From Penelope pileata (lineage: Eukaryota; Chordata; Aves; Galliformes; Cracidae), in contig WBMW01005746.1 of NCBI GenBank assembly GCA_013396635.1, forward strand, positions 1,224,419 to 1,288,418: a stretch of 64,000 nt of DNA. The letters are read 5' to 3'. The translations under genes were made by a program, and so were the position numbers. Position 1 is the stretch's first letter; each line of letters opens with the position of its first letter. The notes below the pieces were generated by a model. It made no database searches, was not told where the DNA came from, and saw only the letters and a list, made by a program, of their open reading frames with translations. This document shows, piece after piece, positions 25,001 through 34,400 of this stretch.

Positions 25001-25341
25001 CTAGTTACTGGGGAACAAGATGCAGCTGCCAACACTGGGGGAGGGAAGAGTAGGCTCCTGACAGCAGTCCCTGTTCCAAGGCTCAGTGAAGCATCAGAGA
25101 ACTGTGTGTGTCTCTCCAGAAATGTGAGCCAGCCACCTACCCAAACACACACTTTTCTGCTGTCTACTCAGCTAACTTGGGGAAGGCTGGACAGGACTGT
25201 GATGGGGTGGCTTGTCTGTGCTCTGTAGACTCTATGCTTTCATGGAAAAGTTTAACTGGATTTGCAGGCTGTGGTAATCCTTGTTTCCATTTTGTTCCCT
25301 CAGGTACAATCTTGTTTATGGGACAAATAAACAAACCTTGA
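15749..25341 (+). CDS. SERPINE2: SERPINE2: glia-derived nexin (protease nexin-1), serpin inhibitor
   Basis: The coding sequence joins 15749-16004, 18411-18638, 19673-19867, 22280-22478, 22603-22703, 23715-23801, 24339-24422 and 25304-25341. All junctions are GT-AG and in phase, giving 395 residues (human forms are 397/398). The protein is a secreted inhibitor of thrombin, urokinase, plasmin and trypsin, held on heparan sulfate. Residues 1 to about 19 are a signal peptide (MNWHFSLLFLFGTL...). A basic heparin-binding helix lies at about 92-104 (KKINRLIVSKKNK). An N-glycosylation sequon, NET, starts at 158. The hinge GTKASAATT precedes the reactive loop, with the P1-P1' bond at Arg362-Ser363 in LIARSSPPWF. 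The C-terminal PF-FFIRHNPTG and MGQINKP are serpin signatures. No disabling change is seen, so it should be inhibitory. The start codon is the first ATG in exon 2 and matches the human start. Identification is from recalled family sequence. Confidence 0.97.
16005..18410 (+). other. SERPINE2: SERPINE2 intron 2
   Basis: It runs from GTAAGT to the acceptor CCAACTAG. It contains the hAT-like element at 16,945-17,261. The rest is unremarkable AT-rich intron sequence without a recognised exon or RNA gene. Confidence 0.85.
16945..17261. mobile_element. Old hAT/Charlie-like non-autonomous DNA transposon
   Basis: The ends are perfect 16-bp inverted repeats, CAGAGGTTCTCAAACT at 16,945-16,960 and its reverse complement at 17,246-17,261. 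The CAGNGGTTCTCAA terminus is typical of vertebrate hAT-Charlie elements. The right subterminal part has GGACCACCAGTGGTCC at 17,221-17,236, also typical of this group. The element is about 317 bp with no transposase frame, so it is a non-autonomous copy. The expected 8-bp target duplication is not clear (TTGAGACA on the left, TTATGGTA on the right), which fits an old insertion. Confidence 0.75.
18411..18638 (+). CDS. SERPINE2: SERPINE2 exon 3 (residues 86-161)
   Basis: The acceptor is TTCCAACTAG|GAGTTGG and the donor ACAAGGG|GTGAGT. It encodes the basic heparin-binding helix D region, the strand with VPFVTRNKEVF, and ends at the glycosylation sequon VKNETR. Both ends split a Gly codon. Confidence 0.96.
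19673..19867 (+). CDS. SERPINE2: SERPINE2 exon 4 (residues 162-226)
   Basis: The acceptor is TTTTTCTTTCTAG|GTATGATT and the donor CGCTGTG|GTAAGC. It encodes the serpin signature block LVLVNAVYFKGLWKSRF and PENTKKRPF, through SQLSIFRCG. It is one residue shorter than human in the PDDVDSLTR loop. Confidence 0.96.
22280..22478 (+). CDS. SERPINE2: SERPINE2 exon 5 (residues 227-292)
   Basis: The acceptor is CTTTTTTTAG|GCACTAC and the donor CCCAA|GTAAGT. It encodes ELWYNIIELPYHGEMISMLI, PTESTTPLSAIIPHISTKTI and KRVQVILPK. The next intron is only 124 bp. Confidence 0.96.
22603..22703 (+). CDS. SERPINE2: SERPINE2 exon 6 (residues 293-326)
   Basis: The acceptor is TGTTCTAATTAG|ATTTACAG and the donor ATAACAA|GTAAGT. 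It encodes KFTAVAETDLKDPLKALGI, TDMFDESKANFAKIT. The final base starts an Arg codon completed in exon 7, at the place where human transcripts vary by alternative splicing. Confidence 0.96.
23715..23801 (+). CDS. SERPINE2: SERPINE2 exon 7 (residues 327-355)
   Basis: The acceptor is TTCTTTTCTTTTAG|GAACAG and the donor GCAACAA|GTAAGC. It encodes RTEGLHVSHVLQKTKIEVSE and the hinge DGTKASAAT, whose small residues let the cleaved loop insert into sheet A, as in inhibitory serpins. Confidence 0.96.
24339..24422 (+). CDS. SERPINE2: SERPINE2 exon 8, reactive centre loop (residues 356-383)
   Basis: The acceptor is CTTTTTTGCAAG|CTGCAATT and the donor CCTACAG|GTAAGC. It encodes TAILIARSSPPWFIVDRPF and VFFIRHNPT. 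Arg362-Ser363 is the scissile P1-P1' bond, unchanged from mammalian PN-1, so trypsin-like targets are expected. Confidence 0.97.
25304..25341 (+). CDS. SERPINE2: SERPINE2 exon 9, C-terminus and stop
   Basis: The acceptor is TTTGTTCCCTCAG|GTACAATC. It encodes the final strand GTILFMGQINKP and the stop TGA at 25,339-25,341. The 3' UTR follows without a further intron. Confidence 0.96.
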
Positions 25342-25975
25342 ATGTGGAAGACTTTCTTCAAGAAGTAAACACTCATGTGACACACCCTGTTCTGTTAAAT
25401 ATTTTGTATGCTACTCTGACTTCACTCCAGAACTAGTTTTAACCACAGACTAGGTTTTGAAGCAGGAGTCAATGTAGTTCTGGCTTTGTGGGGAAAAATA
25501 CAGATTGAAAACTACAGTATGTCTTTGAAATGTCTAAAAGATTCTCTGAACTACTGAATGGTTACCCATGCTAACAAACTTTTGAGCTTTTTCTGTATCT
25601 ACTAAGAATTTTATGTATGGCTTTTGTGAGAGGATTTTAACAAAGAATGATAAACATTTCTATTAATGTTGGTTTCTTGTGTGGAAAAGGTCTAATTTTG
25701 TAGATACCCCTATCAAGATGACTTCTGATTCCTGAGTATCTTGATACCTGGGTATTCTTGGTAGAAATAGATGAAAAGTTCTAGCAGTTTTTATTTTATA
25801 TAGTGCATGTATCACTGAGAGTTTTAAAACGAATGTGGTGTTAGATACACATCGCATTGTCCTGTCTTATTGTAATGTAAACGTGTCATTGCTAGTATAC
25901 ACTTTCTATTGGATTTAAATTTTATATTTGTTTTTGTACAAAGGAAAAAATAAAACTGCATTATGAACAGTCAAT
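25342..25975 (+). other. SERPINE2: SERPINE2 3' UTR
   Basis: It extends from the stop codon to the inferred cleavage site downstream of the AATAAA at 25,949. It is AT-rich with no repeats recognised. The end is an estimate within about 15 bases. Confidence 0.8.
25949..25954 (+). terminator. SERPINE2: SERPINE2 poly(A) signal
   Basis: A canonical AATAAA about 610 bp after the stop codon. A GT-rich stretch follows from 25,972 (ATGTTGTGAATTGTGGATG), as expected for the downstream cleavage element. It is the only canonical signal near the end of this gene. Confidence 0.88.
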
Positions 25976-25989
25976 GTTGTGAATTGTGG

Positions 25990-28900
25990 ATGTGCTGAAA
26001 GGCATTTGGGTCCAGACCCCACTGAAGCTGTCGTTTGAAACTTCCTTCTGAACTTGAAAGAAAGGTTGTCTTATTTTGTTTTGATGCTTTTATTTATGGT
26101 ATGCTATTGATTACCCTTTCTACCTATGTCATGCTGCTGTGGATGAATTATCCATAGGCTCAGTGTCTGAAAAGAAAACTTCTTGTATTTATTATGCCCA
26201 AGTTACTGCTAAAACTGCCACAAGGACACCTTAGTGCTCCCTTGATCTTTCTTCCTGCTTCATGTGGTGCAGGTTGCATGTACACCTGCATGTCTTCAGC
26301 CCTCTGCATACTCACATGACTGCAAAACTCTTCAAAAGAAGCAGTAAATCACTCTGGCTTGTCGCAGATGATTCTTTGTTTGAAAGCATGTTGTGCTGCT
26401 GTGGTAATCTAAGGATCTGGATGGAAAGGCAAATCTTAATATTGGCTGCTTCTCTTAAGGGCACTTTGACAGTATAAGAAGGCTGGCTGATGGTCTGTGG
26501 GGAGAAATTCCTGCAGTGTTTCACAGGGTCAGCACTAGTTTGTGGAGATGTGCAATTGTGTACTTAAACTGGAGAATGAAGGAGAATGAAGGAGTCGATC
26601 CTCCTTGACAAGTAAGAATACAAGGTTAATGCAAACTTCTAGCAGAATATACCTGACAGTGTTATGAATGGCCAGTGATAACCCAATACAAAAACCAGGA
26701 TGGGATTTCATCACGTACTGCCACAGGTAAAACAGGTACCAGCTTAGGAGCAAGGGATAAAGAGTGGAAAAACCTGCTCTGTAAGGAGAATGTCTAGTTC
26801 TAACTACTGTTTTTGTTTGTTTTTTGTTTGCAGTAATCAGGTGAATAGATCTGACTAGTTGTGTTTTGTTTATTTTTTCTGGGATGTGTTAGCTGGTTCA
26901 GTCAATTCTCATAAGCTGGGAGAGAAGTGTTCCTTCTGCTTCTGGTGGCAATCTCTGCCCAAAACTATCTCCTGTGGTTAGCTCTAAAGAGGCAAAAGTA
27001 AAATCTCTACATTATCTACTTCTCTTTCCATCTTCTCTAAGAGAAAGTGAGCTGTGCAGTCAGCAGAAGGAAAAAAAAAAAAGCCCCAGATGTGCAACTG
27101 ATCTAATTCAAGATTCTGCTGCTGAGTAGGAAAGCTCTCCCAATTAGCCTGACCATTCTTGCTTTCAATTCCTTAGGTTTCATATTGGTAAGGAACAAAA
27201 GTAATAACAGGAGACTTGAGTATTGCATACTAATAGCGGCACTCAAATTGGTTTGTCATGTCTAGCTCAGGTGCAGTTTCTCCTGCAAAAATTGACACAT
27301 GATTTCTCAAACTATCTAGTTATGAACTGGGATTTGGAAAGCTTGATCTCTTAGAGTGAGAAGCAGCTACTAGGATGCAAAGCACCTTTTTAGGATTCTG
27401 GAGCAGAGTGGAGCAGAGTGGGATTGTATTTCAGAATAGCGGCAATGCTGTTTTGATATGAAAAAATTCTCATGAGAAATAATTTTCCAGTTGCTTCTAT
27501 TTGAATTCTTACCAGAATTATGAAATATTAAGGGGTTGGCACCCAAACCGAACTCCCACCTCCCACAGTGCTTGCATACAGAGGCAGTATGTGTTCTGTG
27601 CAGCAAGCAGGCTTGGAATATAGACTTGGGCTAGAAAAATGCAATGACCTTAAGTTTTCAGGTTTGTCTTAACACAGGTTGTCTGTAAACAACTTCTGGT
27701 CCCTTCTGTTAGTCTAGAAATAGCTTGTGAAATGAGATGATTGCTTACAATGCAGAGTAACTGGGTATTTTCCATTTTCTCCCAATCAGGACGTAACTGG
27801 ACACTGAAGAATGTGTCTAAGTGTGAGTGAGCTTATTCAGCTTGATGGGGCCAGGACTGCCTGTCCCAGCTGAGTTCTGAACAAACAGGTGGGGAATGTC
27901 CCGTGTGCCAGTTACTTGGGAGCTTTAAGGTTCTGTAGTATGTGGGTAAAGTACATCACAGCTGAGGAGAAGTTCTTAGCTCTACTGTTACTGGACTGGC
28001 ATTCCAGTATTATTTTTAAGTGCTGGGAAAGAAAAGTTTAACAAGTAAATTTGAACTAATACTCTCATCTTTGCCTCTGTACTGGATAAAGGAGGTCAGG
28101 ATGAAGGGAACTGGAAGAGTCTGGGAGGGAAGGTGTTAGGTTAGCTGCTAAAAGTTTACTTTTCAATGCTGTAAAAACACTATCCAAGTTCTTCAGTTAC
28201 GTGAGTTATCTCATATCAAATTTCCAGCCCTGCTGGAACTAGACTAACTAGAGCCAAGCTTTACTTTAGTGTTGGGCACATGCTGACTGTAGTTTTATTA
28301 ACCCTTCCTGAAGCAATTTGCTGCTTCTGAAAGGCTTTTGGGAATCTGTTTTCAGTGGCTGCCAGTCTTTTTTTCTTTGTCTCTAGGAATATCAGCATAA
28401 TATGAATGCTTGTGCTGCTTGGGCTTACTTCTGTCTCTTCCTGCATTATTTCCAACTGCTTTACAGCTGACCTTCATCTTCTCTGAAAGCCTGGACACTG
28501 GTGTCCCTGAGCCTCAGCAGCCCTGCACCCTGCCTGAGAACAGGAGCCATCTAAGAAGCACAGGCTGAGGGGGTGGTGTCAGCACTGCCTCTGACTCCAT
28601 GCTGGGTGTTGAGCAAGAAGGGTCCTCAAGGAGGAACAGAAATGGTGAGAGACTGAAAGTGTAAAGCTCATAACTTAATGATGTGCAGGTAATTCAGGAA
28701 GGAATGTAACTTCATGGAAAGGATTTCACAATCTCATTCTGTGTCTGCTGTTGGCCTGCTGTCACTGGCTGCCTTCTCTAGGTGTGCCGCCACTTCACCA
28801 TCTTTGAAACTGGAGATATTTCATCCTTTGTAAACTCCTCTGAGACAGAAAGCCCAGAGACACTGCTAGCATCTAACTGCTAAGTAATATGAAAATGAAG

Positions 28901-30660
28901 TATTGGCAGGAAATGATGGAATGTGTTTGTGGTTAGAATTGTTCTAGCCTAGAGATCAAAAATGGAGGTAGATAGAGATCAAAAATGAAGACTTTGGTGA
29001 AACTCAACATGCATTTCCTAAGCCAGATCTGTAATGCAGAAAGTGGTTATTTATCAAGTAATTAAGAAGAAAAATAGCTGGCTAGTAATATCCTAAACCA
29101 TTTCAACTTCCTTTTCATAACTTCAGAGAGCTCTAAAAAGAGTGCTGTTCTTTTGCAACTTCCACATTTCATTTAGACTTTGTAGTTCTCAAAGCTTGTG
29201 TGCTGGACAGAGTGGGGAGGGTAATATGAAAGGATAACTGCTCATCCTCTGGCATCACAATGAACTCTCTGCTGGAAGCTCTCTTCTCACATGGCTGCCT
29301 TGCTTCCCAGCAACACAGCAGGTTAATAAAGATGAAAAAGAACAAGAAATTCAAATACCTCTTTGTAAGCAATGTTCTAAATACTCTCCTGTGTGCTTCA
29401 AAGAAAAGGAAATCCTTTAGCTTAAAACCTAGCTCCATCACTTCAAACTATATTTATTAGTAATGCTACCAAGAAGTACTACCTATACTAGTTAAAACCT
29501 GTCTGGCTGTGATAGTCTCATACTGGATGTGACGCCCAGGAGTAAACAAGTCCTACTAAAAGCAGTGAGAGTGGTGCAGTCTTTCTACCTCTCTAGGAGG
29601 CTGCTGCTGAAGGTGATGACAATGCAGGTCTCTTTGCTGCTTGCTAGGCCTACTGCTTCAACCAAATAGGTGCCAGTCACTCAATAGATGAAAATTTACT
29701 GTGGGCTCTTGACTAACAATGCTTTTCTGCATGCTGTAGGGACATGGAGTTGTGTTGAGTGGACAGTGCCATGCTCCTGTGAGCTAACAATTTTAGTGCT
29801 ATAGTCTTCATTGGTCTGTCTGTCAGATTGTGCTGAAACTTCCATGAATGTTCTCTTTAAAGGCTATGGTGGGGTTAATTGTACCACCATAAGATCTGTA
29901 TATTAATGTATATAGCATGTATATTAACATGCTAATACTTCCATTCCAGCCTACTTTTTCAATGCATGATTAGCCCTAAACTAAGGATTGCCTTCCTGAG
30001 CTTTTTCTGACTGCTAAGCTCATGTTGTCTCTTGAATATTTCATCTCAGTTCCTCATGCACCACAATCCCTGTAATTAAGCATACCAGCTCCTGAAAGGT
30101 GAGTGAGCAGTAGGGTGGGTGGATCAGGTGCTTTTCCTTAGGGGCACTGTGAGTATCAGGTAATTAGGATGGCTGTGCACCAGCCTGCCCTCCACCGAAG
30201 GGCAGGCCCTGGAAGGGCCCCTCCTTCACAGCTGCTTGTCTGCCTTCCAGAGTAACTGGGGAGTGGGTGTGCTGCCCTGCACCTGGGGGAGGAGGAGAAA
30301 AGGAGGCTGCAGGAGAACAGGGGTGCCCACTTCCCAGGAGCATGAAGCAGCTGGAGCTGAGGGGGCTCCTGTGTGCCAGCCCCCTGCCCTGAACTCTGTT
30401 GGTGCTGGGCATCCTGTGCCATCCTCCCAGGGAGGCTGAGGCAAGGAGATGGCTGCCATCAGCCTGGCCCAGGTCAGGGACTTTCCCTCAGCCTCGTGGG
30501 GGGGGGTGGAGCAGGGCCTGGCTGTGAGGGGAGCCTGGTGCAGGGTGGCCCTCATGGGACAGTGACAGCCCTGGGACAGACCTCACACGGTGCATGTCCC
30601 CTGGAGGAGGAGCTGCGCCCTCAGCGATTTTCTTTGTACCCAAAAATATCTGAGGGGGAG
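25990..30660. other. SERPINE2-WDFY1 intergenic region, no gene seen
   Basis: Both strands were read for coding sequence and none was recognised. In mammals MRPL44 sits between these two genes, but no frame here resembles it. The part from about 30,180 to 30,640 is GC-rich but CpG-poor and is not obviously a promoter. Small direct repeats occur (for instance near 26,575 and 28,970). A run of A lies near 27,070. Confidence 0.65.
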
Positions 30661-30679
30661 CGGTGGAGTTAGGACAATT

Positions 30680-31420
30680 TAGTGCTGTCTTATTTCACTT
30701 TATACGGTCAGGTGCCCTCGGATCCGGGCTCCAGGTGCGAGGGCCGATTCCCGCCCGGGGCTGCTCCCGGGCCCAGCCCGTGCTGCGGGGCTGCAGCGCG
30801 CTCTGGCGGCCGCACCTCAGCACCTCTCGCCTTCAACGGAAGGCACTGAGGGAGGAGAGCCCTTCGCTCCGCGCGGCTCTTCTACTCCAGAGAATACGGG
30901 AGCCGCGCTCCGAGGCTACGTTAGCAGGGGCCCGTGGCGTGCGCCGCTACACGGCACAGCTCGGCGCGGCGGGGCGGCGCCGCTCCACGCAGCGCTCCGG
31001 CTGCGCCGGGCTTTCCGCGCGCCGTCAGCTGAGGGGCGCCGGGCCTGGCAGCAACATGGCGGCTGAGATCCACTCGCGGCCGCAGAGCAGCCGGCCCGTG
31101 CTGCTCAGCAAGGTGGAGGGGCACCAGGACGTGGTGAGCGCCGCGCTCCTTATCCCCAAGGAGGACGGCGTCATCACAGCCAGCGAGGACAGGTAGGGGC
31201 CCCGCCCCGCCCAGGGCCCTCACGGGGCGGTGGGGCGGCCCTCGGCCGGGGTCGGGGCTGCTCCGTCCGGGGCTGGGGCCGAGCCGCCGGGCCGGGCCGC
31301 GGCGCTTGTCCCCCTGCCCCGCCCCGGAACTCCGGCGGGAGCTGCCGGGGCTGAGGAAGGGAGTAGGCCCCGGGGCTGGGGGCAGTCGCCGCCCGCAGTG
31401 GGACCGCGGCTCCGTGGCGG
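30680..31420. promoter_or_regulatory. WDFY1: CpG island promoter of WDFY1
   Basis: High G+C with dense CpG spans the first coding exon and about 380 bp upstream. No TATA box is visible, so dispersed initiation typical of a housekeeping gene is likely. The start codon has a good context, CAACATGG. No divergent gene was found on the other strand. Confidence 0.85.
31056..31192 (+). CDS. WDFY1: WDFY1 exon 1 (residues 1-45)
   Basis: The start codon is in a good context and opens MAAEIHSRPQSSRPVLLSK. The donor is GACAG|GTAGGG. It encodes the first strand set of the WD40 propeller, ending ALLIPKEDGVITASED. The frame stays open 393 bp upstream of this ATG. Confidence 0.95.
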
Positions 31421-34400
31421 GGAGGCCGTGCTGATAGGCTTGGGATGGTGCTGTGCTTCGTGCATGCTTCTCCAGCTCTTGTGAGGTAGGTGAGAAGGTC
31501 CAACTCTTCTGTCTGTGTAAAAGGGTTAGAAGACAGCAGGAAGGGCTGTGGGGTGCTTATGAGCAGAACCAAAAGCACGGGAATGCGTTTTCCTTCAGCT
31601 GTGCTGGCTGAATCGCTTCGAGGTGGGTTCCTGCTTCCCCTGTCCTCCAGGGGAGGTGGGGCTCCCCGAGCTGCTGCAGCCAAAATGAGCCTCTTCTGGA
31701 GGCTCGGGCAGAGGGTCTGCTTCGTTGTGGCCGAAATAACTCGGGGAGTGAGTTGGCAGGTGTGGAGGAGGGAGGGTGGTGGGCTGCAGGGATGATGGGA
31801 CCTGGCTGGAAGGAAAAACATCTTCAGAGCGTAGTTTTGATTTTCAGCACTGGCTGCTATGGCTGCTGTGACAGGTTTCAGAGGCTGGTAGTGTTAATAG
31901 CTGCTCAGACCAAATGCAAGTGGAAGTGAGGAAGTAGGGGGCACTGAGGTCTGCTGCCTCGGGGTGAGCGAGTGGTCCTTGGTGTCAGTGAGAGCAGCGC
32001 ATGCCCACCTGCAGTACTGACAGCTGAGGGGGGGTGAGAGGTGCATCTGAGAGCTCCTGCTCGAACGCTGTTTGAAAGGAGCACATCAGAAGTGTGAAAA
32101 TGAGAGGTAATTCATTAGTCAGATAATTTTACTGTTTCAATGCCTGAATTTGCATTATTTTTGCGTGAATTTTCAATTGAAAAGCCTGACCCTGTTGCTT
32201 CTAACAGTAGGGTACATATGTTGGCGTTCAGCAGAGTTGTGGCTTCACCTGAACTGATAAACTAGATTTTCTGGCATTTATTGTTGGGTCAAAAAGTACA
32301 AACAGAGCAGCTAGCAGCAGCAGCACATCCTAGCTTTATAACTTTACTGTTAGCCAAGGCACTGGGTCAGGTTAAGTGCAAACTTGTCCTGGCTTAAATG
32401 AAATTCCTCAGATATTGGTGGTCCGGTATTAAAGCAACAAAGTTTGTACAGGACATGTTACAGGGCTCCTGTGTGGGTCAGGTAGAAGCACTGTCAGACT
32501 GGTGATGCATCTCAGTGACCTGACAGCGTAGCATATACCTGCTGTTAAAGAATGTGAAGCCACAACAGTGCTTATCGCAGCTGATTATCAGCATTTCTGA
32601 GAAATCAGAAAGCGCTGGTCTGTCTTCACCTCTGTGAATGTATTTTTCATGGGCATGCTTGGAATTGCTTGCTTACAAGTGCTGTTTTCTATTTGTTGTG
32701 AATGGAAAATAAAACTCAAACACATTTCTTAAAGTGATTTATTGGATTTTTTCCCCTCTGCCTTTTTGTTTTCTTGAAGATTAGTATGCTTAATTCCTAA
32801 ATAAGCCATCAGTTATTGAGAGTGGAGTAGAAGCTCATCACTGAACAGTCTGTAAGGTTGGGATAACGCAAGCCAGAGATAACCTTACATCATTTGAAGG
32901 CTATTTGAAAATATTTTTCTGAAGCACTTGGAATCTTCTATTCCAGAATATTTTTTCACAGATTAGATGCCCGTTTTAATAAGCCTTCAAAGAAGTGCTC
33001 TGAAGTGGTAACTCTTAGACCTGAGCAAATGCAAATGTCAGGGTCATGCCACCATCTTCTGGTACGTGGCAGGTATCTTGGGCTCTTGGTCTTCTTTCCC
33101 AAGCTTCCATGGTGCTGGAAGCATTCAGCACAGCATTAGCAGAGTCTGAGAATTAAAGGCATATGTACTTCTCAAACTGTACAATATTGAGGTATTAAAT
33201 ATTTTCATGGTCTTAAAGTGCAAGGCATCATACTGTGCAAAGTGCATACCAAAAAGCGCTTGGAAAACATTTAAGGGAAACATTCTGAGTTCTGTGACTC
33301 CATAGAACATGGGGAGCAGCACCTGCCTTCTCAGAGTTTGCTTCTGCAACTTAACAGGGCTTTATGGGGTTCAAAATACGATGTTCAGCCTTGTAAAGAG
33401 GTAAACAGCTTTCTGCACTGCAATAATCTCTGTGTAAATCCATCAGCGTTTATATTGTGTCCCTTTGAGGCAACAGTGCACGTTGCATTTCGTTGAGCCT
33501 TGGCATTAGTTGCACTTCATTTGCAGCAAGCAGAGACACTTGCATGCATTAGGTGTGTTCCAGCTTTGGCTGAAAGATGGTCTTGGTCTCTGCCCTCCCC
33601 ATGGAAATAACTTTCTGTGACATATCTTGGACAGCAGGTTTTGGATGAGGCTGAGCAATTTTTTCCTGTATGTGCATGGTGAAGTTGGCTTTTTGGGCAT
33701 CAGCGTGGGTTGGATCTTAGCATGTTTGTGTTGGGTTTGTTCTGATCTGCTTCCTGAGGGAGAGCTGAGGAAACAGCAAATCTTAAGAGTTCATTTCTGA
33801 ATTAAACCTGAGCAGCAGCTCCATGGCACTGGCTTGCAGGAGCCTGGAGCAGGCAATGCTGGTGTTTAACCTTCAAGGTCTAATGCTGAAGGTTAGCAGT
33901 CTCGTGCTTAGATTACATTGATAAGGGCTGAGAATGCAGCTGCATCCTTATCTGGGCACGTTTTGGTGTCAGTTATAGAGCTGTGCAATGAGAGCAGAGG
34001 CTGTCCTCTGTCCTTGGTGTGTGTTAGTTTCTGCAAGAAGCTTTGGACTCCTGGGGCTAAATCCCTGCAGCCTGCCTCAGTATGGGAGTTTGCTCAGATC
34101 TTTGAGCTTTCAGACACTGTTGCTCTGTATTACCTTAATCTGAGGTACCTCCCACAGCACATCAAAGCCTACTCACTCACATATCCTTCACCTACAGGTT
34201 AACATGTTATCAAACTTTTTACTCTTCTGTTTGTTCCTTAAAAATGGGGCGTAGGCGTTAATACTGCAGAACAGATTATGCTGCTGGCAGCAAGCAGAGT
34301 TCAGGAAGCAAAAGAGTTGCTGTGTACAACCCCTTTGAGCAGTACACCAAAACAGTAGGGGCAAAGTATTTTTGATCAGATGCTTGCCAGCCTTAGCTGT

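Noticed and set aside
30156..30672. GC-rich open frames upstream of WDFY1, considered as a possible MRPL44 exon
   Set aside because: None shows the RNase III-like or RNA-binding blocks expected of MRPL44, and composition explains their length.
31174..31821. Minus-strand 215-residue open frame antisense to WDFY1 exon 1 and intron 1
   Set aside because: Pro/Arg-rich translation of the CpG island with no recognisable domain.
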